Shown: piece by piece, positions 51,859-62,800 of the stretch
How the letters are laid out: every line of letters begins with the position of its first letter
Position numbering within the stretch: position 1 is the stretch's first letter
Origin: Euborellia annulipes
Taxonomy: Eukaryota > Arthropoda > Insecta > Dermaptera > Anisolabididae
Reading direction: 5' to 3'
DNA length: 64,000 nt
Assembly (NCBI GenBank): GCA_023213315.1
Contig: JAKCPI010009403.1
Location: forward strand, 62,001-126,000
Made by a program: the position numbers and the translations under genes
Notes under the pieces: generated by a model
Databases searched by the model: none
What the model was told of the DNA's origin: nothing
Seen by the model: only the letters and a program-made list of their open reading frames with translations

Positions 51859-52752
51859 TCTAGTGTGACTGGCCGCACAGCACACAACTTTCTCTTAGCC
51901 TTCCATAGGAGAAAGTTGTGTACTGTGCTTGCCACATCAGATTTTTTTGTGTTGAGATATATTTAGTTTCCGACAGTAGGTTACATTTGAATTCAAGATG
52001 TAAAATTTATAAACAGAAATATATTTATATTTTGTTACCATGTCAACCATTTCTTCTAACTTTCCTATGAAGTTCAAGAGTCTTCAGAAGATTTCAATGG
52101 CAAAATGAGAATATACATTTTAAAGAGCATCTAAAAAATAATTGATTGTTCAAGATGATAAGGAATAATTTCCAAAGAAGAATGCAGCCAATTTTATTTC
52201 ATTTGATTTTAATAAAAATTCTTAATCACTTGCTGACGTTTCGGTTCGGGTTTGAACCTTCATCGGAGCTGTGATTTTGTCTTTCAGCTCCGATGATGGT
52301 TCAAACCCGAACCGAAACGTCAGCAAGTGATTAAGAATTTTTATTAAAATCAAATGAAATAAAATTGGCTGCATTCTTCTTTGGAAATTATTCCTTATTG
52401 AACATAATACTACAGCTATAACAAATATTCAATTACTAAATAATTGATTTTTGAATTTTAATCAAAATCGTTGGAGCGAATTTTGAGAAAATCGAAAAAA
52501 AAAAAACTAAAAGAGCTCATCAGTAAAGTACGAGTAGGTACTTTATTTCCTGATTTTGTTTAAAAGCTTATTTTCATGCTTAAAATTGAACACAAACAGA
52601 CAGACAGACAGGCCATGTCGCGAAAACCACTTTTTTGGATTCAGGGGACCTCAAAACGTGTATATCCATCAAAATCTTGACATCGAATTTTTGACATGAA
52701 TCCAATATTTTCTCTCTATATATATTAACATATATAGTGGTAAGAGAAAGTA
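51859..52752 (+). mobile_element. Family A element split by a foldback insertion
   Basis: Left part 51859-52147 (palindrome to AAATAATTGATT), right part from 52438 (the same AAATAATTGATT repeated, then on through GACAGACAGGCCATGTCGCG to the hairpin). The insertion is dated after this copy. Confidence 0.85.
52148..52437. mobile_element. Foldback element with paired hammerhead-like motifs, 12-bp duplication
   Basis: Near-perfect arms of over 100 bases. At the centre, on opposite strands, lie two copies of TCCGATGAWGG…GGTTC-loop-GAACC-GAAACGTCAGC. It is flanked by AAATAATTGATT on both sides (52136-52147, 52438-52449), an exact 12-bp duplication of the family A host sequence. Confidence 0.85.
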
Positions 52753-53625
52753 AAAAAACCTCGTAGCTTATTTCTTTCTTGTTTTATTATGAACACACAC
52801 ACACAAACAGACCATTTTTTGGACTCACAAGCGAGGTCTTAAAACATGTATTTCCATCAAATTCTCTACAGAAATTTTGACATAAATGTATTGATAATAC
52901 TTTCTCTCTATTTATAAACAAATATAACAAAGAAAAAGTAAAATCTTTGCAGTAATTCAGTTTCCGAATGTTTACTGGAAGATAGGCAGCCCAAATGGCC
53001 ATCATTACAGTTTAGTATCAGTGTGAGTCTACTAAAAAATCTATTGACCTATAGGCGGGTTGAAATGCCCCTCCCACCTTCCTCTCTTTGAACCTGAACC
53101 AAGAAAAGATATTTTAGGATACTATAAAAAAAGATTTAGGTAAAAATAGAATTATCATTTTTGTCCATAATTGATTTTTTATAAAAGCAAGTACAAATTT
53201 GGACTAATTTATTATAATTTACAAGTTTTTTTTTTTTCATAAGATCTTAGTTGGATCATTTTGCATGATAAGAATGTTGTTTATGATGATATCGCGTTAT
53301 TAATTTGTTGGATAATTGACTTGGGAGGAAAGGAATGCTACAAAGAGTCATGTGATGTTCATTCTAAGTTTCATGTGACGCATATCAAGCAAGTTAATAA
53401 AATTAATTAATACATTAATTTTTATTTCATTCATGGACCATATGAATTTTTATTATTAGCTTAGACTATAACAATATTTTTTAATAAATTATTATATTTA
53501 TGCAGACTGCAAGGAGGGGAACAATCACCGTCCTTTAGAGGAAAGCAGAGGGGGAAAGGGATACAAAAAGTATATTTTAATGTATAATAGCCCCCCCTTC
53601 CCGTGGCCGAGAAGTTTTTATTTAT
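52753..53625. other. AT-rich spacer with a family A relative
   Basis: 52755-52940 resembles the second half of family A (ACACACAAACAGACC, TTTTTTGGACTCACAAGCGA, AATACTTTCTCTCTATTTAT) but is strongly diverged. A purine-rich patch at 53510-53569 has an acceptor and an open plus frame that I do not call. Confidence 0.4.
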
Positions 53626-53870
53626 TTATTTTTTTTAAACACTCACACTTTTTTCTCATTCACACTCACACACACACATTCACACAGTCTTTTCGCCATT
53701 TAAGACTTTGACGATAACCGTTATTATTTATTATATCTATTGGGGATCCAAGCATTTCTATTTAAGCCATTTGTTATCCAAATGGCTTAAATAAAATTAT
53801 AGGACTGCCTAGGGTCCGAACCCGCGTCGTTCGGTATAGAAGGTTAGGCACGCTACCAACTAGAGGCGGA
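53626..53870 (-). repeat. SINE-1 copy, full length
   Basis: TTTTTTAAACACTCACAC, AGTCTTTTCG, GCCATTTGTTATCCAAATGG, GGGTCCGAACCCGCG and the head to CGCTACCAACTAG. Confidence 0.8.
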
Positions 53871-54111
53871 GAAGTTACAATAGTGACAAGTGACAAGTGA
53901 CAATAGTGATAATTTTAAAAGCCAAGGGAAGCGGGTTCTGATCCCCGGCAGTCCTATGAATATTTATATTTTGGGGTGGGGGAAGGGGGGCTGGGCCCCT
54001 CTTCCCTCAACATTGGGGCCCATGAATATAACCGCTAGGAGAGAAGAAGGAATAGTAAAAATATGGGGAATGACTTCCCAGAGACTCTCTATATTCCTTT
54101 GGAATTACGTC

Positions 54112-54876
54112 TGGGTGTGTGTGTGTGAACACGATTGCTTAAAAACCAAAGCAGCTAGATCGATGAAATTTGGTATATCCTCCTTACACTAAAATTGTAG
54201 ATTTCTATCAACTTTTGGAGTAAATGCGTCATTTGGAAGTAGTACTTTACCTAATAAGTTTTTTCAGAAATTTCGAAATTTTCAATTTTTCTGTAATATT
54301 ATGATAAATTACTCTATTTTAAAAAGTTTTTATTCTTTGACATTTTTTCGAAAACTGAATAGTTTTTGAAATAATCACAGAAGAAAATGACATTTTTCGT
54401 TAATTTTGATAAAAAAATCAAAACAAAATCGTACAAGTTTTAATGACACTTGTATGATTTGGTTTTGATTTTTTATCAAAATTAACGTAAAATGTCGTTT
54501 TCTTCTGTGATTATTTCAAAAACTATTCAGTTTTTGGAAAAATGTCAAAGAATATAAACTTTTTAAAATTGAGAATTTTATCATAATATAACAAAGAAAT
54601 TGAAAATTTCAAAATTTCTGAAAAAACTTATAAGGTAAAGTACTACTTCCAAGTGACAAATTTACTCCAAAAGTTGATAGAAATCTACAATTTTAGTGTA
54701 AGGAGCATATACCAAATTTCATCGATCTAGCTGCTTTGGTTTTTATGCAATCACACACAGACATAATGCCAAAAATGGAATTTTTGGACTCAGGGAGGTC
54801 TAAAACGTGGAGAAACATCAAAATCTCGAAGTCGAATTTTTTTACGATTACAATACTTTCTCTATACGAGAAAGTA
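54112..54876. repeat. Long palindrome of a family A-like repeat
   Basis: Two arms of about 315 bases (54128-54440 and 54447-54757) meet near 54443. Each arm runs AAAAACCAAAGCAGCTAGAT, CGATGAAATTTGGTATAT and AGTACTTTAC. The right arm continues to TTTGGACTCAGGGAGGTC and CAATACTTTCTCTATACGAG, a family A-type end. Confidence 0.8.
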
Positions 54877-54907
54877 AAAATAATCTTTTTACAAGATAAA
54901 ATAATAT

Positions 54908-55742
54908 TTTTTTTTTTTTAAACATTCACACTTTTTTCTCATTCACACTCACATTCACACAGTCTTTTTCGGCAACATAGGCCATTTAAGACCCTATTAA
55001 ACGATACTCGTCTGTTTAATATATCTATTGGGGGTCCAGGCATTTCTATTTAAGCCATTTGGTATCCAAATGCCTTAAATAAAATCATCGGACTGCCTGG
55101 GGTCCGAACCAGCGGCGTAACTAACCTTTGAGGGCGGAGGGGGCGAAGCTCAACAGGGGCGCCGTTTTTCGTTCGACCTTTTTTTTTTTCTTTTAGTATT
55201 CGAATCTCGTTCGGGCTTCTTTTTGTAATTTTTTTCCGGATTTGTGATATAAAACGAATTTATTATGAAATTTCAAAAAAAAAAGCCGTAAATTTTGGGA
55301 AAAAGCTGCTTAATGCTCCTGGGGAGGGGGGGGGGGCGAGGACCCCCTTCGCCCCCACCTGGATACTGATATTAACATATATATAGAGGTAAAAGAAAGT
55401 AAAAAATTGTAATTATAAAGCCTCTATATACGTTATTTATTATTTTTGGAATTAAATTCATTTAAAATAGTAGAATTCAAGTTGTAATATAATTTTAAAA
55501 GAAAACAATCAATTTTTTTAGACAATCGATGAAAAGAATATGATAAAATCACATTCGCTGGGCTATATCTTAGAGGCCGTAGGGCGCCTATGCCGGTTTC
55601 GGGGGGCGCCAAAGGCTCGATGCGCCTGGGGCGGGGGCTCGCCCCCCCCCCCCTTGCCCCCACCTAGTTACGCCACAGGTCCGAACCCGCGACGTTCGTT
55701 ATAGAAGGTAGGCACGCTACCAACTACTCCAAGCCCCGGGGG
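54908..55742 (-). repeat. SINE-1 copy split by a hAT-like insertion
   Basis: The tail, core and palindrome lie at 54908-55109 and the head from 55679 to 55742 (GCGACGTTCGTTATAG, CCAAGCCCCGGGGGC). The two parts share GTCCGAAC at the break. Confidence 0.85.
55110..55678. mobile_element. hAT-like element in a SINE, 8-bp duplication GTCCGAAC
   Basis: The ends CAGCGGCGTAACTA and TAGTTACGCCACAG are inverse but for two positions. The flanks at 55102-55109 and 55679-55686 are GTCCGAAC. A family A hairpin remnant (55374-55412) is nested inside. Non-coding. Confidence 0.8.
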
Positions 55743-55993
55743 CAAAATAATATTTAAAAGCTTTTAAAATTTCTTTAAATAGCTACGTATAAATCTAATA
55801 ATTTTTTTTATCCATCATAAATCATTTATAGTATTTTTTTAAATCCTTTTCGGCTACTGAGGCTATTTAGAGGTATAAATTTATTATATAAATGGTTAAA
55901 TACATATTGTCGATGGCTACCTGGGGACGTTCAACACTCTGATTCCTCGGGTCACCAATCCCAAGCTTTTGCCGCGCTTGTCATCACTTAACC
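55743..55993. other. Spacer with SINE-core scrap
   Basis: AAATCCTTTTCGGCTACTGA (55837-55857) is a SINE core remnant. No gene. Confidence 0.4.
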
Positions 55994-57392
55994 CAGAGGC
56001 GTACCGAGGCAGTTGGGGGCCTGGGGCGGCACTAGAAGAGGGGGCCTAATATTGAATTTTTTTTTGGGGGGTGCTCATCTTTAAATATCCTTCTCCATAC
56101 ACAAAAATATTTTTAAAATATCGTATATCCCTGAACCCCAAGGGCTCCGGGGCCTCTCAAAGAGAAATTTTCATTAAATTTTGTTCTTACTTGAGCCCTG
56201 GGGCCTCTCAAAGGGAAATTTTCATTAAATTGCTTTTTTTTATCTAAATTTTTCTGTTTTTACTTGAGCCCTGAGGGCCCCGGGGCCTCTCAAAGGGAAA
56301 TTTTCATTAAATTGCTTTTTTTATCTAAATTTTTCTGTTTTTACTTGAGCCCTGAGGGCCCCGGGGCCTCTCAAAGGGAAATTTTCATTAAATTTTGCTT
56401 TTTTTTTATCTAAATTTTTCTGTTTTTACTTGAGCCCTGAGGGTCCCGGGGCCTCTCAAAGGGAAATTTTCATTAAATTTTGTTTTTTTTTATCTAAATT
56501 TTTCCGTTTTTACTTGAGCCCTGAGGGCCCCGGGGCCTCTCAAAGGGAAATTTTCATTAAATTGCTTTTTTTTATCTAAATTTTTCTGTTTTTACTTGTG
56601 CCCTGAGGGCCCCGGGGCCTCTCAAAGGGAAATTTTCATTAAATTGCTTTTTTTTATCTAAATTTTTCCGTTTTTACTTGAGCCCTGAGGGCCCCGGGGC
56701 CTCTCAAAGGGAAATTTTCATTAAATTGCTTTTTTTTATCTAAATTTTTCTGTTTTTACTTGTGCCCTGAGGGCCCCGGGGCCTCTCAAAGGGAAATTTT
56801 CATTAAATTGCTTTTTTTATCTAAATTTTTCCGTTTTTACTTGAGCCCTGAGGGCCCCGGGGCCTCTCAAAGGGAAATTTTCATTAAATTGCTTTTTTTT
56901 ATCTAAATTTTTCTGTTTTTACTTGAGCCCTGAGGGCCCCGGGGCCTCTCAAAGGGAAATTTTCATTAAATTTTGCTTTTTTTTATCTAAATTTTTCCGT
57001 TTTTACTTGAGCCCTGAGGGCCCCGGGGCCTCTCAAAGGGAAATTTTCATTAAATTTTGTTTTTTTTATCTAAATTTTTCCGTTTTTACTTGAGCCCTGA
57101 GGGCCCCGGGGCCTCTCAAAGGGAAATTTTCATTAAATTTTGTTTTTTTTTATCTAAATTTTTCCGTTTTTACTTGAGCCCTGAGGGCCCCGGGGCCTCT
57201 CAAAGGGAAATTTTCATTAAATTTTTTTTTTTTTATCTAAATTTTTCCGTTTTTACTTGAGCCCTGAGGGCCCCGGGGCCTCTCAAAGGGAAATTTTCAT
57301 TAAATTTTTTTTTTTATAAATATATGGGGGCCTATTTCGGCTCGGGGCCTGGGGCGGACCGCCCCCCACGCCCCCCCCTCGGTACGCCACTG
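55994..57392. mobile_element. hAT-like satellite-bearing element, second copy
   Basis: It has the same ends as 20428 (CAGAGGCGTACCGAGG / CTCGGTACGCCACTG) and a perfect ACTTAACC duplication (55986-55993, 57393-57400). The body is about 14 units of about 80 bases: the 60-bp unit core with CAAAGGGAAATTTTC plus a TTTTTATCTAAATTTTTC spacer. No macro-repeat and no transposase. Confidence 0.9.
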
Positions 57393-57575
57393 ACTTAACC
57401 TCAACGATTGTGGTGACTGTTGCTCTTCTCCGTTGCTAGACTGCCCGGATTTACAAATTTCGGTTTACGTAATAAAGAAACGATAAGACAAGCGTCCCTA
57501 AGCGCCGAGGAAATGATGGAGTTTGAAATCTATTGATGATTGTCCTTCTGAATGAAATAAAATATAATATCAAGA

Positions 57576-57870
57576 CATGGGCGTACCCAGCGAGGGGCAG
57601 GGGGGCAGCTGCCCCCCCCCTAGAAGCAACAAAAAAAAAAATTAAATGCTTATAAAGTGATGAAACGAAACAAAATTGGTGGTTGGCGACGGGGAATGAT
57701 TCTTTTTGTTAGAACTCGAGGGTTTTTAGGCCTTTAATTGGAAGGCTTTACCCCTCTATATAAAAAATAGCTATGTCACAATCTGGACGACCATGATCTG
57801 CCCCCCCCTCGACGACCATGATCTGACCATGCCCCCCCCCCCCCTAGATTTGATCCTGGGTACGCCCATG
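57576..57870. mobile_element. hAT-like MITE, 295 bp, 8-bp duplication TATCAAGA
   Basis: CATGGGCGTACCCAGC and its inverse (CTGGGTACGCCCATG) form the ends. The flanks are identical TATCAAGA (57568-57575, 57871-57878). Non-coding. Confidence 0.9.
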
Positions 57871-57894
57871 TATCAAGATGTCATCATTTAATCT

Positions 57895-58043
57895 TTTTAT
57901 ATAGAAATGCCTGAACCCCTAATAGATAATATATTGATACAACGGTTTTCGTCAAAGTCTTAAATGGCCTGAGTTGCCGAAAAGACTGTGTGAATGTGTG
58001 TGTGAGTGTGAGTGCGAATGAGAAAAAAGTGTGAAAAAAAAAA
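57895..58043 (+). repeat. SINE-1 tail
   Basis: AAATGCCTGAACCCC, GTCTTAAATGGCCTGAGTTG, CCGAAAAGACTGTGTGAATG and GAGAAAAAAGTGTG with an A run. The head is absent. Confidence 0.75.
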
Positions 58044-59712
58044 AATCTTTTATATAAATATTAGTTAAAACTAATTTCAACTAGATATTTTTCTTTCTAT
58101 AATGAATGTAAAATCTTGAAAATACCCATCAGAGCTACATCTTTCTTTAATAAATTCAAATTTCCCTCTTTTTTAGTAAAATTCCAAATCTTGCAGTGAG
58201 CGCTTTTCATCATGAAATAAAATGGAACTAAATTATAATTTCAAAGTGTCATCATTTGGCTTCTCCATTTTATTGTATTTGATTTGATATGCCAAATTTA
58301 TTAGTACAGGAAGGTTAAATCAGATTTTATTTAAATCTAATTAAAAAAAAAACAAGATAATTGATTTTCATCCAGAGATTTAACCTCTACATTATCTGTT
58401 ATTTTTATTATTGATTATTAACCCCGAAATTTTTCAATCTACAAACTTCGAACTAAAAGGTAAAAATACTATCTTTTTTACATTTTCTGATGATTAGATA
58501 AATGAATTTTATTTTTCAAACAATTTAATTTTTATATAAATATTACTTATAACTCATTTCAACTAGATATTTCTAGGTTAAGTGCATGGTCAAGTGTAGA
58601 TATTTAAAATTTTAATATATGAATATACGTTATTATTTTGAATTATTTATTATTTCATCATTTAATTGGTTTTTCTAATATTTTTGGATTATATATATTA
58701 TATATATATAGAGAGATGTTCATCATACTATAACAAAACTTAAATCTCTCGATGGGTGCAAAGAATAAAATTATATCTGACATATTGACTTGCAGAATTA
58801 AAATGTGCTTGAATGACTCTGTAAAATCCATTTATTTAGTTATCGGTAGAGTTTTTGATAATTAATTATTGAAATTAATGAATCTAATCAATATTTTATA
58901 AATATTATTTATATATTATTCCTTAAATATGCTCCTAGTCCCTTAGACTACTTATTATTGTAATGTAAAAATTTTCCAAAAAATCCAAATCGATCCTCAA
59001 ACTTAATACAGGAGAGGCCTTGTCTCTTGTTTTAGGGATCAGAGATCATTAACGTCTTGTATTTAAATAACCAATTTTAAATAAATAACGACGTGTTATA
59101 AATGGCAAATCGAAAAAGATGTTAAAAAACTTTATAACACGTCATGTTTACAATCATAACGTCATTGTAGAAGCAACAAGATCTATCTCACCTTTTGACA
59201 ATCCCATTGATTTGTCATTCCTCTAAAACCCATTACCATGAAATATAGTGGGCTTACTTGCTTTTTTACTCTCCGGGATTCTTGTGAAAATTTAGATACT
59301 CCATGTTACTTTTACAATGGCGTTAATCATCTTAATAAAGATTCATAGTTCCAAACATTTCATCTGAATGATCCTGGATATAGATAATGTCAAAAACAAA
59401 AACAAACAATTCAAAATGTTAGACAATAATTTTTGAGCCTTCTTTTTTAGAGTAAAATATTTGCTAAATTATACTTTAGTAGATTATTATAAACTGTGAT
59501 AAATATCCAATTTGATGGAGAAGTCGGCAAAAAGTCTCAAATAATTAAATTTATAATAAAATCATTCAAAATTCAACATTTGAAGTTTGATTTGATTATT
59601 GTTTTTATGAGGTCCAACCCCTTGAATTTGACAAGGAACCACTTCTTCTTCAAATTGAGAGAATTATTGTCCAGTTTCAAATTTAATGAAATGTGATAAA
59701 TATATTTTTAGA
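58044..59712. other. AT-rich region upstream of the RNF5-like gene
   Basis: It probably holds the promoter and any 5' untranslated exon, but no core promoter element can be named in sequence this AT-rich. TTTTTAG directly before the start codon (59704-59710) could be an acceptor for an upstream untranslated exon. An open frame at 59496-59696 has no coding character. Confidence 0.35.
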
Positions 59713-59858
59713 ATGGCAGAAGCAAGTGAACCCGGACCCTCGAATAATACGCCTGAAGATAAAGATAAAGATAAAGATGACCGTTCGCTTTTTGAGTGCA
59801 ATATATGTTTAGATACTGCTAAGGATGCTGTTGTTAGTAAATGCGGACATTTATTTTG
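59713..59858 (+). CDS. RNF5-like exon 1 (coding part)
   Basis: ATG at 59713 is followed by 48 codons and TG of a split Cys codon (C49 of the RING). The donor is TG|GTAATT. The frame contains the four-fold DK repeat and the first RING cysteines. Confidence 0.95.
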
Positions 59859-62800
59859 GTAATTATTTAATTTAATTTTAATTTATCATTATCCATTTAT
59901 ATTTATTATTATTATTTATTTTGTTCTTTAAAGTTGGCCTTGTCTTCACCAATGGCTTGAAACACGTCCAACCAAACAGATGTGCCCTGTTTGTAAAGCA
60001 GCCATCGGTAAAGATAAAGTAATACCTCTTTATGGTAGAGGAAGTACAAAGCAAGAAGATCCCAGGTAATTTTTAAATTTTATCTAATTAAATTCAATAT
60101 ATTGAAACTGACTTCAAAAGGAGAGCCGAAACGTCGATTAAATCTCAACAACCATTCATCTTTACCCGAAAAATTTTATCTCCACATACACCCATCTCGA
60201 ATAACTTGGCATGTATAACAATATATATATATATAAATGATACACATGATATATATGCTATGTAAGTTATCTGAGAGTGAGAGGAATTTGTAAGGAATTA
60301 AAGGGAATTACACCGTTAGGGGGTCAAATTATTCCCAATTCAATCGAAGGAGTCAATCTTCTGTGAAAGAAGGCTCAAAAAAAAGAAATAAAAAAGAAAA
60401 CTTCTGAGATAATAAAAAGAATTCTCAGGAGACTGAGTGTAAGTGAAAATTAAATTTTCTGGGTAAAGATAATGGTTGTTGAGATTTAATCGACGTTTCT
60501 GCTCTCCTTTTGAAGCCATTATCCACCACCACCATTATTTCCTAAATCTACAATTTGCGCCCCATTTAATCCTTTATTAAAACAAAAAGCCGTAAACTAT
60601 TTTCAGCACAAGAACCTTTAAATATCTGGGCACCTAACAGCAATGCATATCCAATTATTACAAATATACCACCAACTTAAGGATCGAAAGAAGTAGATTG
60701 AAAATTTTTATCAAAAAAGTGCTCCGCTCTGAGTAAATGTCCTCTCGATTCTCTTGAAACGACTTAGATTGTTGATAAAAATTTCCATATACCTCTTTGT
60801 TTTTTCCTTTAAAAAAACACTCACTTTTTTCCCATTCACACACACATACACACAGTCTTTTGGGCAACTTAGGCCTTGTAAGACTTTAAACGATAACCGG
60901 GCATTCTTATTTAAGCCATTTGGTCCATATGCCTCTTGCTATTCTTAATTTGGCGTAAATCTTATAATCAGATATGCTTTGCCATTTTGAAGATATATGC
61001 AGATATTCAAAACCTCTTGGTTACTTCTTTTGGTTTCAATTAGGAATAAATGTGGTGGAAATAAAAAGGATTAAGAAAGTTTTTCGATTTCTTTATATAT
61101 ATGTGAAGATACTAAGCGCCAGACCAAGTCGTTCACAGTGTATATAAAATCTTCAAAGTAGTATAGGTCCTTAAATCTGCAAACTCATGGGCGCCGTAGT
61201 TGATGCAATATGTGGGATCTAAAACCTGAGTAGTTGATTTCTTCCATTGTTGTATATGTATTGTACCCATTATACATAGGGGGAACTGGGGGGGGGGCAT
61301 GGGACGTTGCCCCCCCCTGGCATCCTATAGGAGGGGGCAGGGGGGGGCAAAATTTCTTCTTTTATTTCATTTATTTTTAAAAAATGATACATTTTTACTT
61401 TTGAAAAATAAAATCTTCTAAATTAAAAAAAATTAAAACATAAAAAATTCATTTTTTCTCAAAGTGAATCTTTGATAAAATCTCAATCAAATTTTTTAAA
61501 ATTTTAATTTTATTAAAATTGTGATTTTATTTAAAATTTTTAAAGTTTTATAGTAGATTTGTTTTTGTTTTATACTATTTGAACATATTAAATTATTTTA
61601 ACCCCCCTTTTCTAAAAAAAAATTTTTTGCCCCCCCCCCCTGATTCAAATTCGTTCCGGCGCCCCTGCATACATATACATATATATCTTTATATATATTA
61701 TAGTTGCCAAGCAGCAAGTTGTTGTTAAGGCGTCTCTCCAAATTGTTAGTATTGTAGTTGTGGCTGTTGAGTTGTATCAAAGAAAGGTTGCAGGAGCAGA
61801 GACTGGCAGCCAAATATACATTTTTAGCCCTGACGGCGGCCTCTATCGAGACCGAAACGCCGGCCTAATAAAATATTTAAAGAAAAAGATTTGGTGCCAG
61901 TCTATTCTCCTGCAACCTTTCCTTGATACAACTCAACAGCCACAACTACAATACTATAATTATTTATTTTTTTTTTACCTATGTATATAAGTAATATATA
62001 TATATAGAGAGAAAGTAGGATTCATGTCAAAAATTCGATGTCGAGATTTTGATGGATCTTCACTTTTGAGGTCCCCTGAATCAAAAAGTGGTTTCGACAT
62101 GGTCTGTCTGTCGTGTGTGTGTCTGTGTCTGTGAACAAAATATCTCAAGAACGAAAAGAGAGGAAGTTGAAATTTTATATTTAAGTTAGCCCATGGGACG
62201 ACAGTTGAACAAAATCAAAAAGTATACTTATGATTCACTTTCAGTTCGATTCTCAAATTGTCAACGTAAATCAAAATAATAAGATAAAAAATTTTTAAAA
62301 TGTTTTTTATAAATTTTCTTTTTCTTAACAAATGAGAAAGTTTTCTTAAACATTCTGTTTACTTTTTTATCACTATAGTTTATCATATTTCTAAATGAAT
62401 AAATATGTAATGAGTGGAAATCAAATTCTTCTCAACAATTTTTAAATTCTTTACGAAGCCAAATATATAAAATTTATTATTTTATTTTATTAAAAAAGAT
62501 TGGTGATTTTAAGTCTTTAAAATTAGATCCAAACTTTTATTCATTAATGAAAATGTCGAAAACGCTTGTTTCATACAATATTTTTAAATTATACCAATAT
62601 CATTCTTTATAAGTTTGTTTGCTCTTTTTTACAGAAATTCGGTACCACCTAGGCCACCTGGTCAACGAACAGAACCAGAAACCAATGGAGTATATTATTT
62701 TCATTATTTATTTCTTTAAACTAAGACCACATTACACTTTTAATTGAATGGCAGCCAATTAAGAAATAAATCTTTAACTTCCTGAATTTCCTTTATATAT

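Noticed and set aside
53510..53569. Plus-strand candidate exon reading LQGGEQSPSFRGKQRGKG
   Set aside because: The acceptor is moderate, the donor GTATAT is weak, and there is no partner exon; purine-rich composition alone makes the frame open.
57057..57260. Open frame in the second satellite element
   Set aside because: Same cause as above; the frame is broken wherever spacer length varies.
59496..59696. 66-codon plus-strand frame upstream of the RNF5-like start
   Set aside because: AT-rich composition with no domain. The RING protein start at 59713 is in good agreement with the family.
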